From assembly GCA_038502445.1 (NCBI GenBank), contig JAHLJS010000008.1, positions 41,628,443 through 41,692,442 of the forward strand: a stretch of 64,000 bases of DNA, given 5' to 3'. The notes under the pieces are model-generated. The model did no database searches and had not been told where the DNA came from. It saw only the letters and a program-made list of their open reading frames with translations. How positions within the stretch are numbered: the stretch's first letter is position 1; each line of letters starts with the position of its first letter. The DNA comes from Eremochloa ophiuroides (Eukaryota > Streptophyta > Magnoliopsida > Poales > Poaceae). Shown in pieces: positions 24,149-33,884 of the stretch. The translations under genes were made by a program, and so were the position numbers.

Positions 24149-24883
24149 TCATTCCTTCCGCCGCGTTCGGGAGGAGAAGGTCGTACGCGTCGGCGCTGGC
24201 GACAAAGTGGGCGCGGGCGCAGGCGGGGCCATCAACGTCAAAACATCAGTGACACCCTTATCTGATACTCCGAGGCCATCATCTTGTGCGCCACGTTTGA
24301 GGACAGGGACTACGGGCTCCACGGCTGCGAGAAGTTGCACCGCGTGCTCGCTGACTTCAAGGGGCTACCCACGCGGCGCCCATGCGGGAAGTTGCGTCGT
24401 GACTCGGGCCTCGGGTGGATCCACATGCTGACCGGGGCTGGAGGCCAAGACGAGGCACACCTTCGAGGCATTGGACGGCTTGCTCGAGCAGGTCATCGTG
24501 GAGCGTCGGCCCTAGAGTTGGCGGGCGGCCAGCTGTCGATGGCGTTGCTACCAACGAAGACAAACATTTCGTCGACGTGTTGCTAGATGTGAATTAGATG
24601 GACAAGAACGCCGGGCTCCGCTCCCAATTCCGCACAAGACGACAAAGGACACGGAGCTGCTGGATCACCGCATGCTGGCGCACAAGCAGGTGGTGATCAA
24701 CGCGTGGGCTATCGGCCAGGACCCCGCAGCGTGGGAGCACAGATACAAACAAAGTAGGGGTGGGGCAGGACTTCAAGTCCGTGTCATTTGCCACCGGGAG
24801 GAGGGGCTGCCCTGACGCCGGGTTCGCCACGCCGACCGTCGAGCTCACTCTGCCGGCCAACTTGTTGTATCATTTCGACTAGG
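24149..24883 (+). pseudogene. Cytochrome P450 (CYP71-clan) pseudogene
   Basis: In three frames the plus strand gives pieces colinear with the intact P450 at 30079. SFRRVREE (24152) matches SFRRVREQ. GAGAGGAINV, then CATFEDRDYGLHGCEKLHRVL (from 24284), align with the region after it. LEAKTRHTFEALDGLLEQVI (about 24440) matches LEGKIRRTFEALDGLLEKVI. FVDVLLDVN (24570) is followed by a stop. VVINAWAIGQDPAAWEH (about 24692) matches VLVNAWAIGRDPATWER. FATGRRGCPDAGFA (about 24787) is the heme-binding region, and ANLLYHFD ends the match. The I-helix and ExxR segments are missing and the heme motif has lost FGAG. The similarity to a GLHGCEKL-type sequence suggests a paralogue of the neighbour, not a recent copy. 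Confidence 0.8.
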
Positions 24884-24999
24884 CCACGCCTCTATCGTCT
24901 CCTCTGCCTACACCGTCCCCTAGGGAAACCCCGCGTCATACCTCTCGCACCAAATAAAGTGGTTGTAAATTATTGTATTTACATTACATGTAATTACGA

Positions 25000-25100
25000 G
25001 GCTATGTTCGCTAGAACTTATCAATTTAACTTATCAGCCATATATAGTGTTTTCCTCTTTTAACATATTAAAAAATAATACTTTTCAGTGGAACGAACAG
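25000..25100. mobile_element. Tourist/hAT-type MITE remnant
   Basis: Begins GGCTATGTTCG and ends CGAACAG with AT-rich DNA between, resembling a worn copy of the MITE class seen intact at 32242-32359 (GGCTCTGTTCG termini). The right terminus is incomplete. Confidence 0.4.
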
Positions 25101-25109
25101 AATACACTA

Positions 25110-26013
25110 TTGATCTTTACATAAATTAGGCTATCTACACCGCGGAGCTGTATATGTGACGGAACGCTAGGACTACCGCTGGGAGAGCTGCACCGCAAAG
25201 CGCTAAACACGTCACTACCCAACAGGTTGCTACAGGGCAACGCCAAATCTAGAGGCTCGCCGGAGGAGCGCTATATTCTGTAGCCGTGGGTCCCACGTCG
25301 CCGGTAGTTGTCGTCGTGCCTGGTGGACGCGCTATACGCGGAGAGGAGGAGGGAGGGAGGGAGGGAAGGAGGAGAGCCGCTGCGACGCACAGCTGGAGGC
25401 CACCGGGCGCCCTCGATGCGCCGCTAGGAGGCCGCCGGGCGACCTCGACGCGCCGCTAGGAGGCCGCCGGGTGCCCTCGACATGCCGCCAAAGGCCGTCG
25501 CGCTGGAGCCAGGCGCCCTCGACGTGCCGCCGGAAAAGCAACGTGGGAGACCTCTATGGCCGGCAGGCGAGAGCCGCGCCAACGACAGCCATGGCCGACG
25601 GGCGAGGGCCTCGCGGGCGAGCGTCCGCCGTGTCGCCTCTGCCAGGAGGGAAGCCACCGGGCCCGTGCGGTACTTTTTTATTTTTAGCGGTCGTAATACA
25701 GGGGTGACGGCGGCAGCAGTTCCCCTTTTAGCGATATGTAGAGGGATCCTGACAAGTGGGCCATCGTCCTTTACAGATTTTTTTTAAGGTCCACCGCTAC
25801 GGATCCTCATTTGGAACATGGGAATTGTACAGGAAACAGAGTTTCATAGGAATATAGGAACGAAAAGAAAGTCTCGCGTTAGGTAGTTTCAAATTAAATC
25901 TTTCTAAAGTTTAACTATCTTTTATACAAAAGAGCAGCAATACGTCTGATATCAAATAAGACACCAGTGCATGTGCATCTAACGACGATATAACTCCATA
26001 CCAGATAGGAGTA
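25110..26013. other. GC-rich intergenic DNA with imperfect tandem repeats
   Basis: About 25390-25530 contains three to four imperfect copies of a unit of roughly 30-35 bp built around ccgccgggcgacctcgacg and cgccgctaggaggcc. Preceding it is a purine-rich ggagggagggaggg run (about 25345-25365). The ORFs crossing this stretch on both strands are explained by the high GC content. No family was recognised. The last 200 bp are AT-rich and unremarkable. Confidence 0.4.
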
Positions 26014-26248
26014 CTCCCTCCATTACAGAACAAGCTTCGTTTTCGCTTTCTGAGAAAATTCTTTGACTAAATATATTTTTAAAAATATTAATATTTATGG
26101 TACGTAATTAGTATCATTGAAAAAAATCTTTGAATCTAGTTTTTTTTAAAAATTATTTGGAAATATAAAGGTTGTACGTATTTCTATCAATTGGGTCAAA
26201 CTCGTGGCACGAAAACCCAAAATGACATTTAATTTGGGACGGAGGGAG
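26014..26248. mobile_element. Stowaway-like MITE (235 bp)
   Basis: Flanked by TA on both sides (26012-26013 and 26249-26250), with termini CTCCCTCC at the left and GGAGGGAG at the right. Size, AT-rich interior and TA duplication fit a non-autonomous Tc1/mariner element. Confidence 0.85.
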
Positions 26249-26279
26249 TATATTGATTGGTGCTCTCTCGATCATATTT

Positions 26280-26512
26280 AAACTTGGACTCCATAGCTGA
26301 GTTTCACGAGTGAAGTTGTTTTTATAGGAAATGACTTTATGAGCAACTCTAGGAGAAGTTATTTTTTTAGCTTCATGTCAACTCATTGCTTTGTGAGAAA
26401 GAGGAAAAAATAATTTCACCTATAAAACAGTTTTGAAAAAAGAGATGTTTGAAAAAAAAAACAGCTCATGAAACTAGGTTGAGATATACCAAACAACCCC
26501 TAGAATTTAACT
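26280..26512. mobile_element. Possible MITE with degenerate inverted ends
   Basis: The left end (ctgagtttcacgagtgaag) and the reverse complement of the right end (ctagtttcatgagctg) are imperfect inverted repeats around an AT-rich core. No clear target duplication was found, so the boundaries are approximate. Confidence 0.35.
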
Positions 26513-26581
26513 TACCGAGAGACGAAGAGAATACGTGAACAGCTAGCAATGCATTAAATCGGTGTTCTTGCCATCAAACAT

Positions 26582-26819
26582 GGGCTTGTTTAGATGGTAA
26601 TTTTTTTTTGCGAAAATAACATTATAGCACGTCTGGAATGTTTTGTAATAAGTGTTTAATAATAGTTTAAATAGACTTAAAAAAATTCATCTCGTGAAGT
26701 TCTACACTAACTGTACAAACACGTAAAAGATTTATATATATTTAATGCTCTATATGTACATCTACACATTCTATGATAGAGATTTTAGAATTTAAAAATA
26801 CATCTAAAAAATAAGACCC
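26582..26819. mobile_element. Degenerate Tourist-like MITE
   Basis: Left terminus GGGCTTGTTTAGATG and right terminus whose reverse complement is GGGTCTTATTTTTTAGATG. The interior motif ttcatctcgtgaag..ctacactaactgtacaaa resembles abundant grass Tourist-type elements. A TAA follows the right end but is not matched at the left. Confidence 0.5.
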
Positions 26820-26829
26820 TAACACAGGT

Positions 26830-27905
26830 TCAACATTTGCCCGGAGATTCTCAATTTTGGGCTGGCCTTATGAAGGTCAAGGAGGAATTTCTTTCATTGG
26901 GCAAGTTTGAACTAAGTGATGGCTCTCAAGTGCGATTTTGGGAGGATGCGTGGTTAACACCACGGCCTTTAAAATTGCTCTTTCCTGCACTTTATAATAT
27001 TGTTAGGAGGAAAGGAGCGTCTGTGAGAACAGTCTTGTCTATAAAGCCGTTAAATGTGACTTTCCGAAGATCTTTGGTAGATGTTAATTTACAATCATGG
27101 CATGAGATGGTTGCTATGGTGGTACGTATACAATTAACACACCAAAGGGATTGTTTTGTTTGGGGGTTACATCAGAATGGATTCTTTTCAATCAGATCCA
27201 TGTACAGAGCCTTATTAGGATATGAAGCTTTGCCTTATAATACTTTAATTTGGAAACTGAAACTACCTCTAAAAATTAAAGTCTTTATGTGGTATTTGGA
27301 TCAGGAAGTAATATTAACAAAAGACAAATTAGCAAGACGATAGTGGCAAGGAGACAGGAAGTGTTGTTTTTGCTCATCCGAGGAGTCTATACAACATCTT
27401 CTCTTTAATTGTCATTTTGCTAAATATGTATGGGGGACTATTCATATCTCCTTTAATTTAACTCCTCCAACAAGTGTTCATAATATGTTTATAGACTGGT
27501 TATATGGTTTCAACAGACAGTTAAAATCCAAATTTCTTTTGGGTGCCAGTGCTTTTTGCTAGGTTATTTGATTAACCCGAAATGATTTAGTTTTTGACAA
27601 AGTCCTAGCACCATCTTATTTGTAGGTTATCTTCAGGGGATCTACTGGATCAGGTTCTGGTCCCCACTTCTGAAGGAGGAGGATCGCCAAATAATAAAGA
27701 TGGGTTGCAAGAAGATTGAGTCAGCCGCGATGGAGGTGTTTGTAAGAAACGGCTGGAATTTCATTAATAGAATTGCGTTTTAGATGTTGCTTCTGGAATC
27801 TTTTTCTTCTTTTTGTTTGGTTCTAAACTTTGTTTTTGAGTTTGCTTCTTAGTATAATAAGAAACGGCTATATCTGTCAATCCATAGAGAAGATAGAATA
27901 TTAAT
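26830..27905 (+). mobile_element. LINE (L1-like) 3' end, 5'-truncated
   Basis: The open frame from 26837 gives GDSQFWAGLMKVKEEFL, GSQVRFWEDAWL and LWKLKLPLKIKVFMW, the C-terminal part of plant L1 reverse transcriptase proteins. After a stop at 27343 the same frame continues into a zinc-binding motif, CCFCSSEESIQHLLFNC. A frame change then leads to TYWIRFWSPLLKEED-like and MEVFVRNGWNFINRIAF segments that end the protein at about 27782. About 120 bp of 3' UTR may follow. The endonuclease and the catalytic core of the reverse transcriptase are missing, as expected for a 5'-truncated insertion. Stops make it inactive. Confidence 0.8.
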
Positions 27906-28189
27906 ATATTTCTTTTTATAAAAAATACTTTCCTACTGCAGCAGCAGTATCGGTCCAGAGCCGTCTCGGTCTTCTGCAGGTGCGTGAATGAACGTGATAC
28001 AGAGTGTGAAAAAATTGGCCTTCTGAGCTAATGAAAAACGAATGTCCACGTCATGTGTCAGTATCACCGATACTACACAACAGGAAACTAACGACAAGCA
28101 CACAACGCCGCGCCGCCCTACTACTTGTTGTAGAACAAGTTGGATTTCGTAACATCAGAGTTGGGATGTTGCACAGCGGGATAAAGTTA
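27906..28189. other. Intergenic, nothing recognised
   Basis: Short host-like spacer. The frame at 28031-28231 gives no recognisable protein. Confidence 0.3.
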
Positions 28190-28360
28190 TTTTGGTTACA
28201 CATGTATGTACACTCACCCATACCCTTATGAACAGCTCCGAAGAACTGAGCCGGCAGATCTTAAAGTTCACGAAGTTATCACAGGCTCTCAGATAACTAC
28301 TTATCCCTTATGAGCAGCTTCAAACGACTGAGTCAGATCTTAAAGTTTACGAAGTCAAAA
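28190..28360 (-). mobile_element. SINE-like tail fragment, internally duplicated
   Basis: The phrases tgtacactcaccca, ccttatgaacagctccgaagaactgag and cttaaagttcacgaagt resemble the 3' half of a grass SINE read on the minus strand. The unit (c)ccttatga.cagct.c.aa..actgag...agatcttaaagtt.acgaagt occurs twice (about 28220-28278 and 28305-28355). No tRNA-related head was found next to it, so this is a fragment. Confidence 0.4.
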
Positions 28361-28559
28361 CAATCCAAGAAGATTAAATAAAAGATATTAAGGGAGATTT
28401 TGATTTGAAGGCTTAATTCCCTTCGGTCATCTGGATCAGATTCATCCCCTAAGACTAGAAATTAACCGAACGAGAGTCCTTACAGATGTTCTCCATATTT
28501 TTTTTGGCAACTTCTATATATGCAAGCTAAATTTATTATTAGATGCCCTTTATAAATAC

Positions 28560-28815
28560 TACTTCACTTGTTTCATTAGTTTTGTTCTAAGTTAAATTTT
28601 ACTAGTTTTTGATCAAATTTATAGAGAAATAAATAGATGTTAACATCATCAAACAAGATTCATTGAATATACACCATGAAATCTATTTAGATTGTGGATT
28701 TGTTTTTACTGTACACTGTATATGGTAATATATCCCTGTCAACGAAACATTACACATATTTAATTTAGGATGAAACTAAGAAACTTACAAATTAAGCCGG
28801 ATGATGGAGTGTTTT
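28560..28815. mobile_element. Decayed Stowaway-like MITE
   Basis: The left part gtttcattagttttgttctaag pairs with the reverse complement of the right part (gtttcttagtttcatcctaa). The AT-rich interior includes a ttgatcaaatttatag motif common in Stowaway relatives. The terminal CTCC bases are eroded, so the exact ends are uncertain. Confidence 0.5.
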
Positions 28816-28826
28816 CTAGTAATATA

Positions 28827-29310
28827 CTCCCTCCATACCGAATTAGTTGACGTTTAGGACATGATTGTGCTTACCAAGGAGTGATTAATTAAGGGTTAGT
28901 TTTCCGTGTTTGCCCCTAATAAATACGGTTTCTGGTGCATTTCTTTCCAGAAGCAACTATAGGCTGAAACGGCTAGAGCAGCGAAGCTAGCGACTTCATT
29001 CGTGCTGGCCCGGGTTCGACCCTATGGGGGGGCAATTTTTTTATTGCTCAATTGATTTTGATTGGGCGTCGATTGCTCGATTGATTTTGATTAGGCAACG
29101 TTTGATTGGGCGTCGATTGCTCGATTGATTTTGATTGGGCGGCGATGGATGCAAGCGTGCCGTAGTCCCCTGGAATCAAGTTGTCGCAGCGAAGTGGAAG
29201 CGAACCACGGCGTCGGCCAGGGACAATGGAGTCCAGAGATCGCACGACGTCTACCTTTATGAAAATGAGCCAAGTATGCAGAACATCAATTATTTTGAGT
29301 ATGGAGGGAG
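28827..29310. mobile_element. Stowaway-like (mariner-type) MITE, 484 bp, with tRNA-like boxes
   Basis: TA duplications flank it (28825-28826 and 29311-29312). The left terminus is CTCCCTCCATACCGAATTAG and the reverse complement of the right terminus is CTCCCTCCATACTCAAAATA. It is larger than usual and carries extra sequence: an A-box-like ggctagagcagcg (28971-28983), a B-box-like GGTTCGACCC (29013-29022), and a duplicated segment around gattgggcgtcgattgctc (29040-29140). These suggest it swallowed a tRNA- or SINE-derived piece. Confidence 0.75.
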
Positions 29311-29312
29311 TA

Positions 29313-30054
29313 CATACTATAACCCTGTAACTTTTGAAGTAAAAAATTAACTTGTAATTGTAAATTAGCCGCCGTTGCTGGCCCCGCCATGTGTGGAGCC
29401 AATGCCAACGCCAACATTGCCACACTGTAGCAGGAGGATCGCCACACAGCCACTCGCGCATGTCCCAATTTCTAAGCGAGGGGAGGTACTAGGATAGGGT
29501 TCAACGATGGACGGATGATGCCGACCACGACGGCCAAGGAGGTCTACGAGAACCCCCACCGCCTCACATCAAGAGGCAATGCAAGAGCTCTTCCCGGAGC
29601 TACTGGGAGAGGGGCCGAGGCGGTTGAGGCGCCGCGCAAGACATCGCGTCTGATCGACGGTGATGTCTAAGTGTAGTATGATTAATGAGTAATAGCGCTT
29701 AATCTTCTACTAGAGGGGGCAGAGCCGATTATATAATAGTATTCTCTAATGTATCATTTATGCCGTGTCATTGTAGCATTCACTATTTCTCATCTTAATA
29801 CAAAATATGCGGAAACTATTTGCTTATTCAAGAAAAAAAATAACTTGACAAATCCTAATATATATGGGTTACACTACATAAACTAAGATAAAACAAAATT
29901 TGATCTGTACAAATTTTATGGCTAATCTAATAATTTATATAAATTTTGGTCCACTTGAAATTGCTGTCGTGGATAAGCAGTGGGCCCGGTAACAAAAGAA
30001 TCCAAGCATGTAGTCATGTACTTAAGAGAAGAAAGCATTTTTTGAGTTGACTCC
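29313..30054. other. Intergenic / upstream region of the P450 gene
   Basis: No gene. The left 350 bp are moderately GC-rich without a recognised family; the rest is AT-rich. A TATA-like tttatataaat lies at about 29934-29944, roughly 135 bp before the preferred P450 start, and is the best core-promoter candidate. Confidence 0.4.
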
Positions 30055-30078
30055 ATGCCACATTCGGGCAGCTCAAAC

Positions 30079-31772
30079 ATGGCTGTCGCCCACCTCCTCC
30101 TCCTGTTCACCGTCCTCATCGCCGCGCCGCTCGCCTACCTCCTCCTCGTCGTCGTCGCCGGCGGCAAAAAGAAGCCCGCTAGTGCTGCTGCTCCCACGAC
30201 ACGCCGGAGGCTGCCGCTGCCGCCGTCGCCATGGGGCCTCCCGCTGCTGGGCCACCTGCACCGGCTGGGCGCGCTGCCGCACCGCGCGCTGGCGTCCCTG
30301 GCGCGCGCGCACGGCCCGGTGATGCTGCTCCGCCTCGGCCGCGTGCCCACCGTGGTCGTGTCCTCCGCCGCCGCCGCCGAGGAGGTGATGCGGGCGCGCG
30401 ACCTGGCGTTCGCGAGCCGTCCCGCGAGCGCCATGGCCGAGCGCCTCCTCTACGGCCGCCGCGACGTCGCGTTCGCGCCCCACGGCGAGTACTGGCGCCA
30501 GGCGCGCCGCGTCTGCGTCGCGCACCTCCTCAGCGCGCGCCGCGTCGCGTCCTTCCGCCGCGTCCGCGAGCAGGAGTCCGCCGCGCTTGCTGGCCGCGTC
30601 GCCGTCGCTGCCCGGGCCAGCGGCGCCGGCGGAGCCGCTGCCGTCGACCTCAGCAGGCTCCTCGCCGAGTACGCCAACGCCGTCGTGTCGCGCGCCGCGT
30701 TCGGCGACGAGAGCGCGCGCGCGCTGCTCGACGAGGTCGACTCCGGCCGTCGGCACAGGAAGGCGATCCATGACCTTCACAAGCTCATCGGGATGGTGCC
30801 GGTCGGGGAGCTGCTGCCCTGGCTGAGATGGGTGGACGCCGTCACCGGGCTGGAGGGGAAGATCAGGCGGACGTTCGAGGCGCTCGATGGGCTACTCGAG
30901 AAGGTGATTGATGACCACCGCAGACGGCCTCGCGACTACAGCGGCGGTGACGGCGATGGCCAGGACTTTGTGGACGTGTTGCTGGACGTCAACAAGAACG
31001 ACAAAGAGCACGGCATCCAACTAGAGACCAATGAAATCAAGGCCATCATCTTGGTAAATTTATAATAATAATATCGATTCAAGAATCCATATACATCTTT
31101 GTTATACATACTTGGCAGGACATGTTCGCGGCGGGCACGGACACGGCAAGCACGGCGATGGAATGGGCCATGGCGGAGCTCGTCACCCACCCGCGCGCCA
31201 TGCGCAGAGCGCAGGACGAGGTCCGTGCGGCGGCGGCCGGCTGCACCGGCGTCAACGAGGACCACGTCGCGCAGCTGGACTACCTCAAGGCCGTGGTGAA
31301 GGAGACGCTCCGGCTGCACGCGCCGGTGCCGCTGCTAGTGCCCCGGGAGCCGGTGGCGGACGCCGAGATCCTGGGGTACCATGTCCCGGCGCGCACCCGC
31401 GTGCTGGTCAACGCCTGGGCCATCGGCCGGGACCCTGCGACGTGGGAGCGTGCCGACGAGTTCGTGCCGGAGAGGTTCTTGGGCGGTGGCGCCGCCGCCG
31501 CCGTCGACTTCAGGGGGCAGCACTTCGAGCTGCTGCCGTTCGGCGCCGGCAGGAGGGTGTGCCCCGGGATCGGGTTCGCGGAGGCAGGTGCTGAGATGGT
31601 GCTGGCGACCTTGTTGTATCATTTTGACTGGGAGGTGGCCGACGGCGGCGGACGCCGGAACCGGAACCGGGAATGGACTCCGACGCTGTCGTTGGACATG
31701 ACCGAGGTGAACGGGATAACCGTGCATATCAAGTCCGGTCTGCCGCTTCTAGCTAAGCCGTGGGCCCCTTAA
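30079..31772 (+). CDS. Cytochrome P450, CYP71 clan (two exons)
   Basis: An ER-membrane heme monooxygenase. Exon 1 is 30079-31053 and exon 2 is 31119-31772; the 65-bp phase-0 intron starts GTAAAT and ends GGCAG. The spliced protein has 542 residues. Starting at 30055 would add eight, but ATG 30079 has the better context (AACATGG). Seen in order: a hydrophobic N-terminal anchor (residues 2-26), a proline-rich hinge (LPLPPSPWGLPLLGHL), FASRP, WRQARR (helix C), the I-helix AAGTDTAST at the start of exon 2, KETLR (ExxR), PERF and the heme-binding FGAGRRVCPG with its Cys ligand. All catalytic motifs are intact. Overall wording resembles grass CYP71 proteins near CYP71C-type specialised-metabolism enzymes, but the substrate cannot be read from sequence. 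The decayed relative at 24149 suggests a local P450 cluster. Confidence 0.93.
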
Positions 31773-31830
31773 ACTATTGTCATTATCGCGTCATGATGTG
31801 CAAGGCAATCGTGTTTCTCGGCGGATGAGC

Positions 31831-31836
31831 AATAAA
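31831..31836 (+). promoter_or_regulatory. Possible polyadenylation signal of the P450 gene
   Basis: AATAAA lies 59 bp after the stop codon in AT-rich DNA, a normal distance for a plant 3' UTR. Confidence 0.5.
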
Positions 31837-32241
31837 TGGTCATTATACGTATGACTTTTGTTATTTATATGAGGTTATTTATCTCTTGACATATTTGTGC
31901 TAAATCTGTCAGGTTTCTGTAGGTTCGATTGTGCTTTAGGATTCATGCTACACTTCCAAAAATTAACAAATTAGACCCTGGTTGTCCATGATCCCCATTC
32001 GCCCATCCCTTTGTTTGCATGCATGCCCAGCTAGTTATTCCTGGACTGCAACAGGACGGACCCTCGTCGTTTTCTTTCTCCGATTAGGATGCGAATTCTC
32101 TGCAAGACTGCAACGACATTGATATTCAGCTTTTGCTGCAATGACATTGCAAGAGTTCTCGACCGTTAATACGGGACTCGTCACCCATTTCAAGACATGT
32201 GCATCAATCAATCAATCTGAAGACACGAATCCGAAAATTAA
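31837..32241. other. Intergenic, nothing recognised
   Basis: AT-rich spacer between the convergent P450 and Mpv17-type genes, apart from the MITE that begins at 32242. Confidence 0.4.
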
Positions 32242-32359
32242 GGCTCTGTTCGATTCAACTAAACAGCACATATTATTCAGTTCTGAAACAGTATTTCCCC
32301 TCACAACAAATCAGTTTAGCCCAAATCAACTCAGCTTTTCAGCTGAAATGAACAGAGCC
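32242..32359. mobile_element. Tourist-like MITE (118 bp)
   Basis: Termini GGCTCTGTTCGATTCA and, as reverse complement, GGCTCTGTTCATTTCA, flanked by TAA on both sides (32239-32241 and 32360-32362). Small size and a TAA duplication fit a PIF/Harbinger-derived element. Confidence 0.75.
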
Positions 32360-32701
32360 TAAATAAATGCTCTGTGCGGCAACCAGAGAGAGAGAATGAT
32401 ATGATGATGGACTGAATTTTGACAACCACAAAGACATAAAACTCGTCATCATACATATACTCCCCGGTCATATGAGTGTGCAGTTGCACTCAGTTGCATG
32501 CATCAGCATTTCAGCAATTCATCAAAGGTCGATTCGTTACAACAATCTGATGCACAGTTAGTTTTGCTGCCAACACAAATCCCTAAACAGTTGCTGCAAA
32601 TAAGACTGACCCGTTTTCTTCGTGGGTCAAGCCAGATCTTACAGATGTTGATCCATACCAACATACTACATACTACATGACTAGTAGCTCAAAAGCAGTC
32701 G
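32360..32701. other. Probable 3' UTR and spacer of the Mpv17-family gene
   Basis: No ORF of note. The gene on the minus strand ends at 32702, so part of this DNA must be its 3' UTR. No unambiguous polyadenylation signal was picked out. Confidence 0.4.
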
Positions 32702-33845
32702 TCAGACCAAACCATACTCCTTCCATCCTTCAGGACTCGCTGCGTCGTCATCCTTGTGCTGCTCAAGCTCAATCCATGAGAGGTAACAGCTGCCTACCAG
32801 GGCGAACAAGCTGGCACAGTGAAGCTGGTATGGTGTGGGGACGAAGCGCCAGTTTGTGAACAGCACGGCTGGTAGCACAGCTCCGCCCAAAACTAGAGCA
32901 GGGGCCAAACCCCTCTTCATGTCTTCATTGGCCTGCTCCACACTCCTAGTCCTTTGCGCGGAACCAATGATCGGGAAGAACATGACCAGTTGTGGAATTG
33001 CCCAGAGACCTTCACTAGCTGCTGAGCTAACAACCTCAGCAGTAGTAATGGAGCTCCACAACCCCTTGTTAAACCTACAAGAACACCAAACCCTTATTGT
33101 TATATATTAATGACAAGAACAGAATGCAGATACAGGAGTTTTCGGTTTTCCTAGTCCTAAAATCAAGAGATCGATCAAGACTTGATTTCTACAGCAAATC
33201 ACTGCATCTAGAAATCACCCATCCGGTTCTAAAATCGATGGTTGATACTGTGCTGGCCTACTCGGTAAAACACAGATGGACAGAAAAATGATGTTACTAC
33301 AGCAAAAGCACAGCCCAAGCTACTTCAACTGACCCTTGATAAGTCCTAAACTCCAAGGCTGCCCCTTATGCACTTAATTTAGTTGTTTGACTGCACAGCT
33401 CAATAATGAGGCAAGATTAGATTACACAAGAATTGCTAGCATATGCTCTCATGCATGGGCCCAATATATAGGATCCCAATATAAGGGATTCGATTCACCG
33501 GTTATGCTGGTTCGATGGTTGCTGGAAGGAACAAAATGTTCAGAATGGGTATAACACGGACACAAATTGAGCAGTGTAAGCTTTGGGACATGGCAGTTTG
33601 ATGCATCTGCGCGCCAGTTGCTTCCTTTGGTCGCCGTTTAGTGTGTTTTCATAGTCTTTGATTGTTAATTCGGGTTGTTGTGTTGGTGTGGTAATCCTGG
33701 GAATACCACTAAGCTTTGTACTATAACAACTCTACATCCTATTAATGAAATCTGACACTGCAAATGTTTGCATTGTCTCTCCCAAACTAGTAACAGAAAA
33801 AACATAATAATAGTAAACACCCAAATCTCAGCAAGGCCAGTCGCA

Positions 33846-33884
<39 letters not shown>

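Noticed and set aside
30073..30780. Long minus-strand ORF of 235 codons, and a 180-codon plus ORF at 30231
   Set aside because: Shadow frames of the GC-rich P450 exon; low-complexity Ala/Arg/Pro translation.
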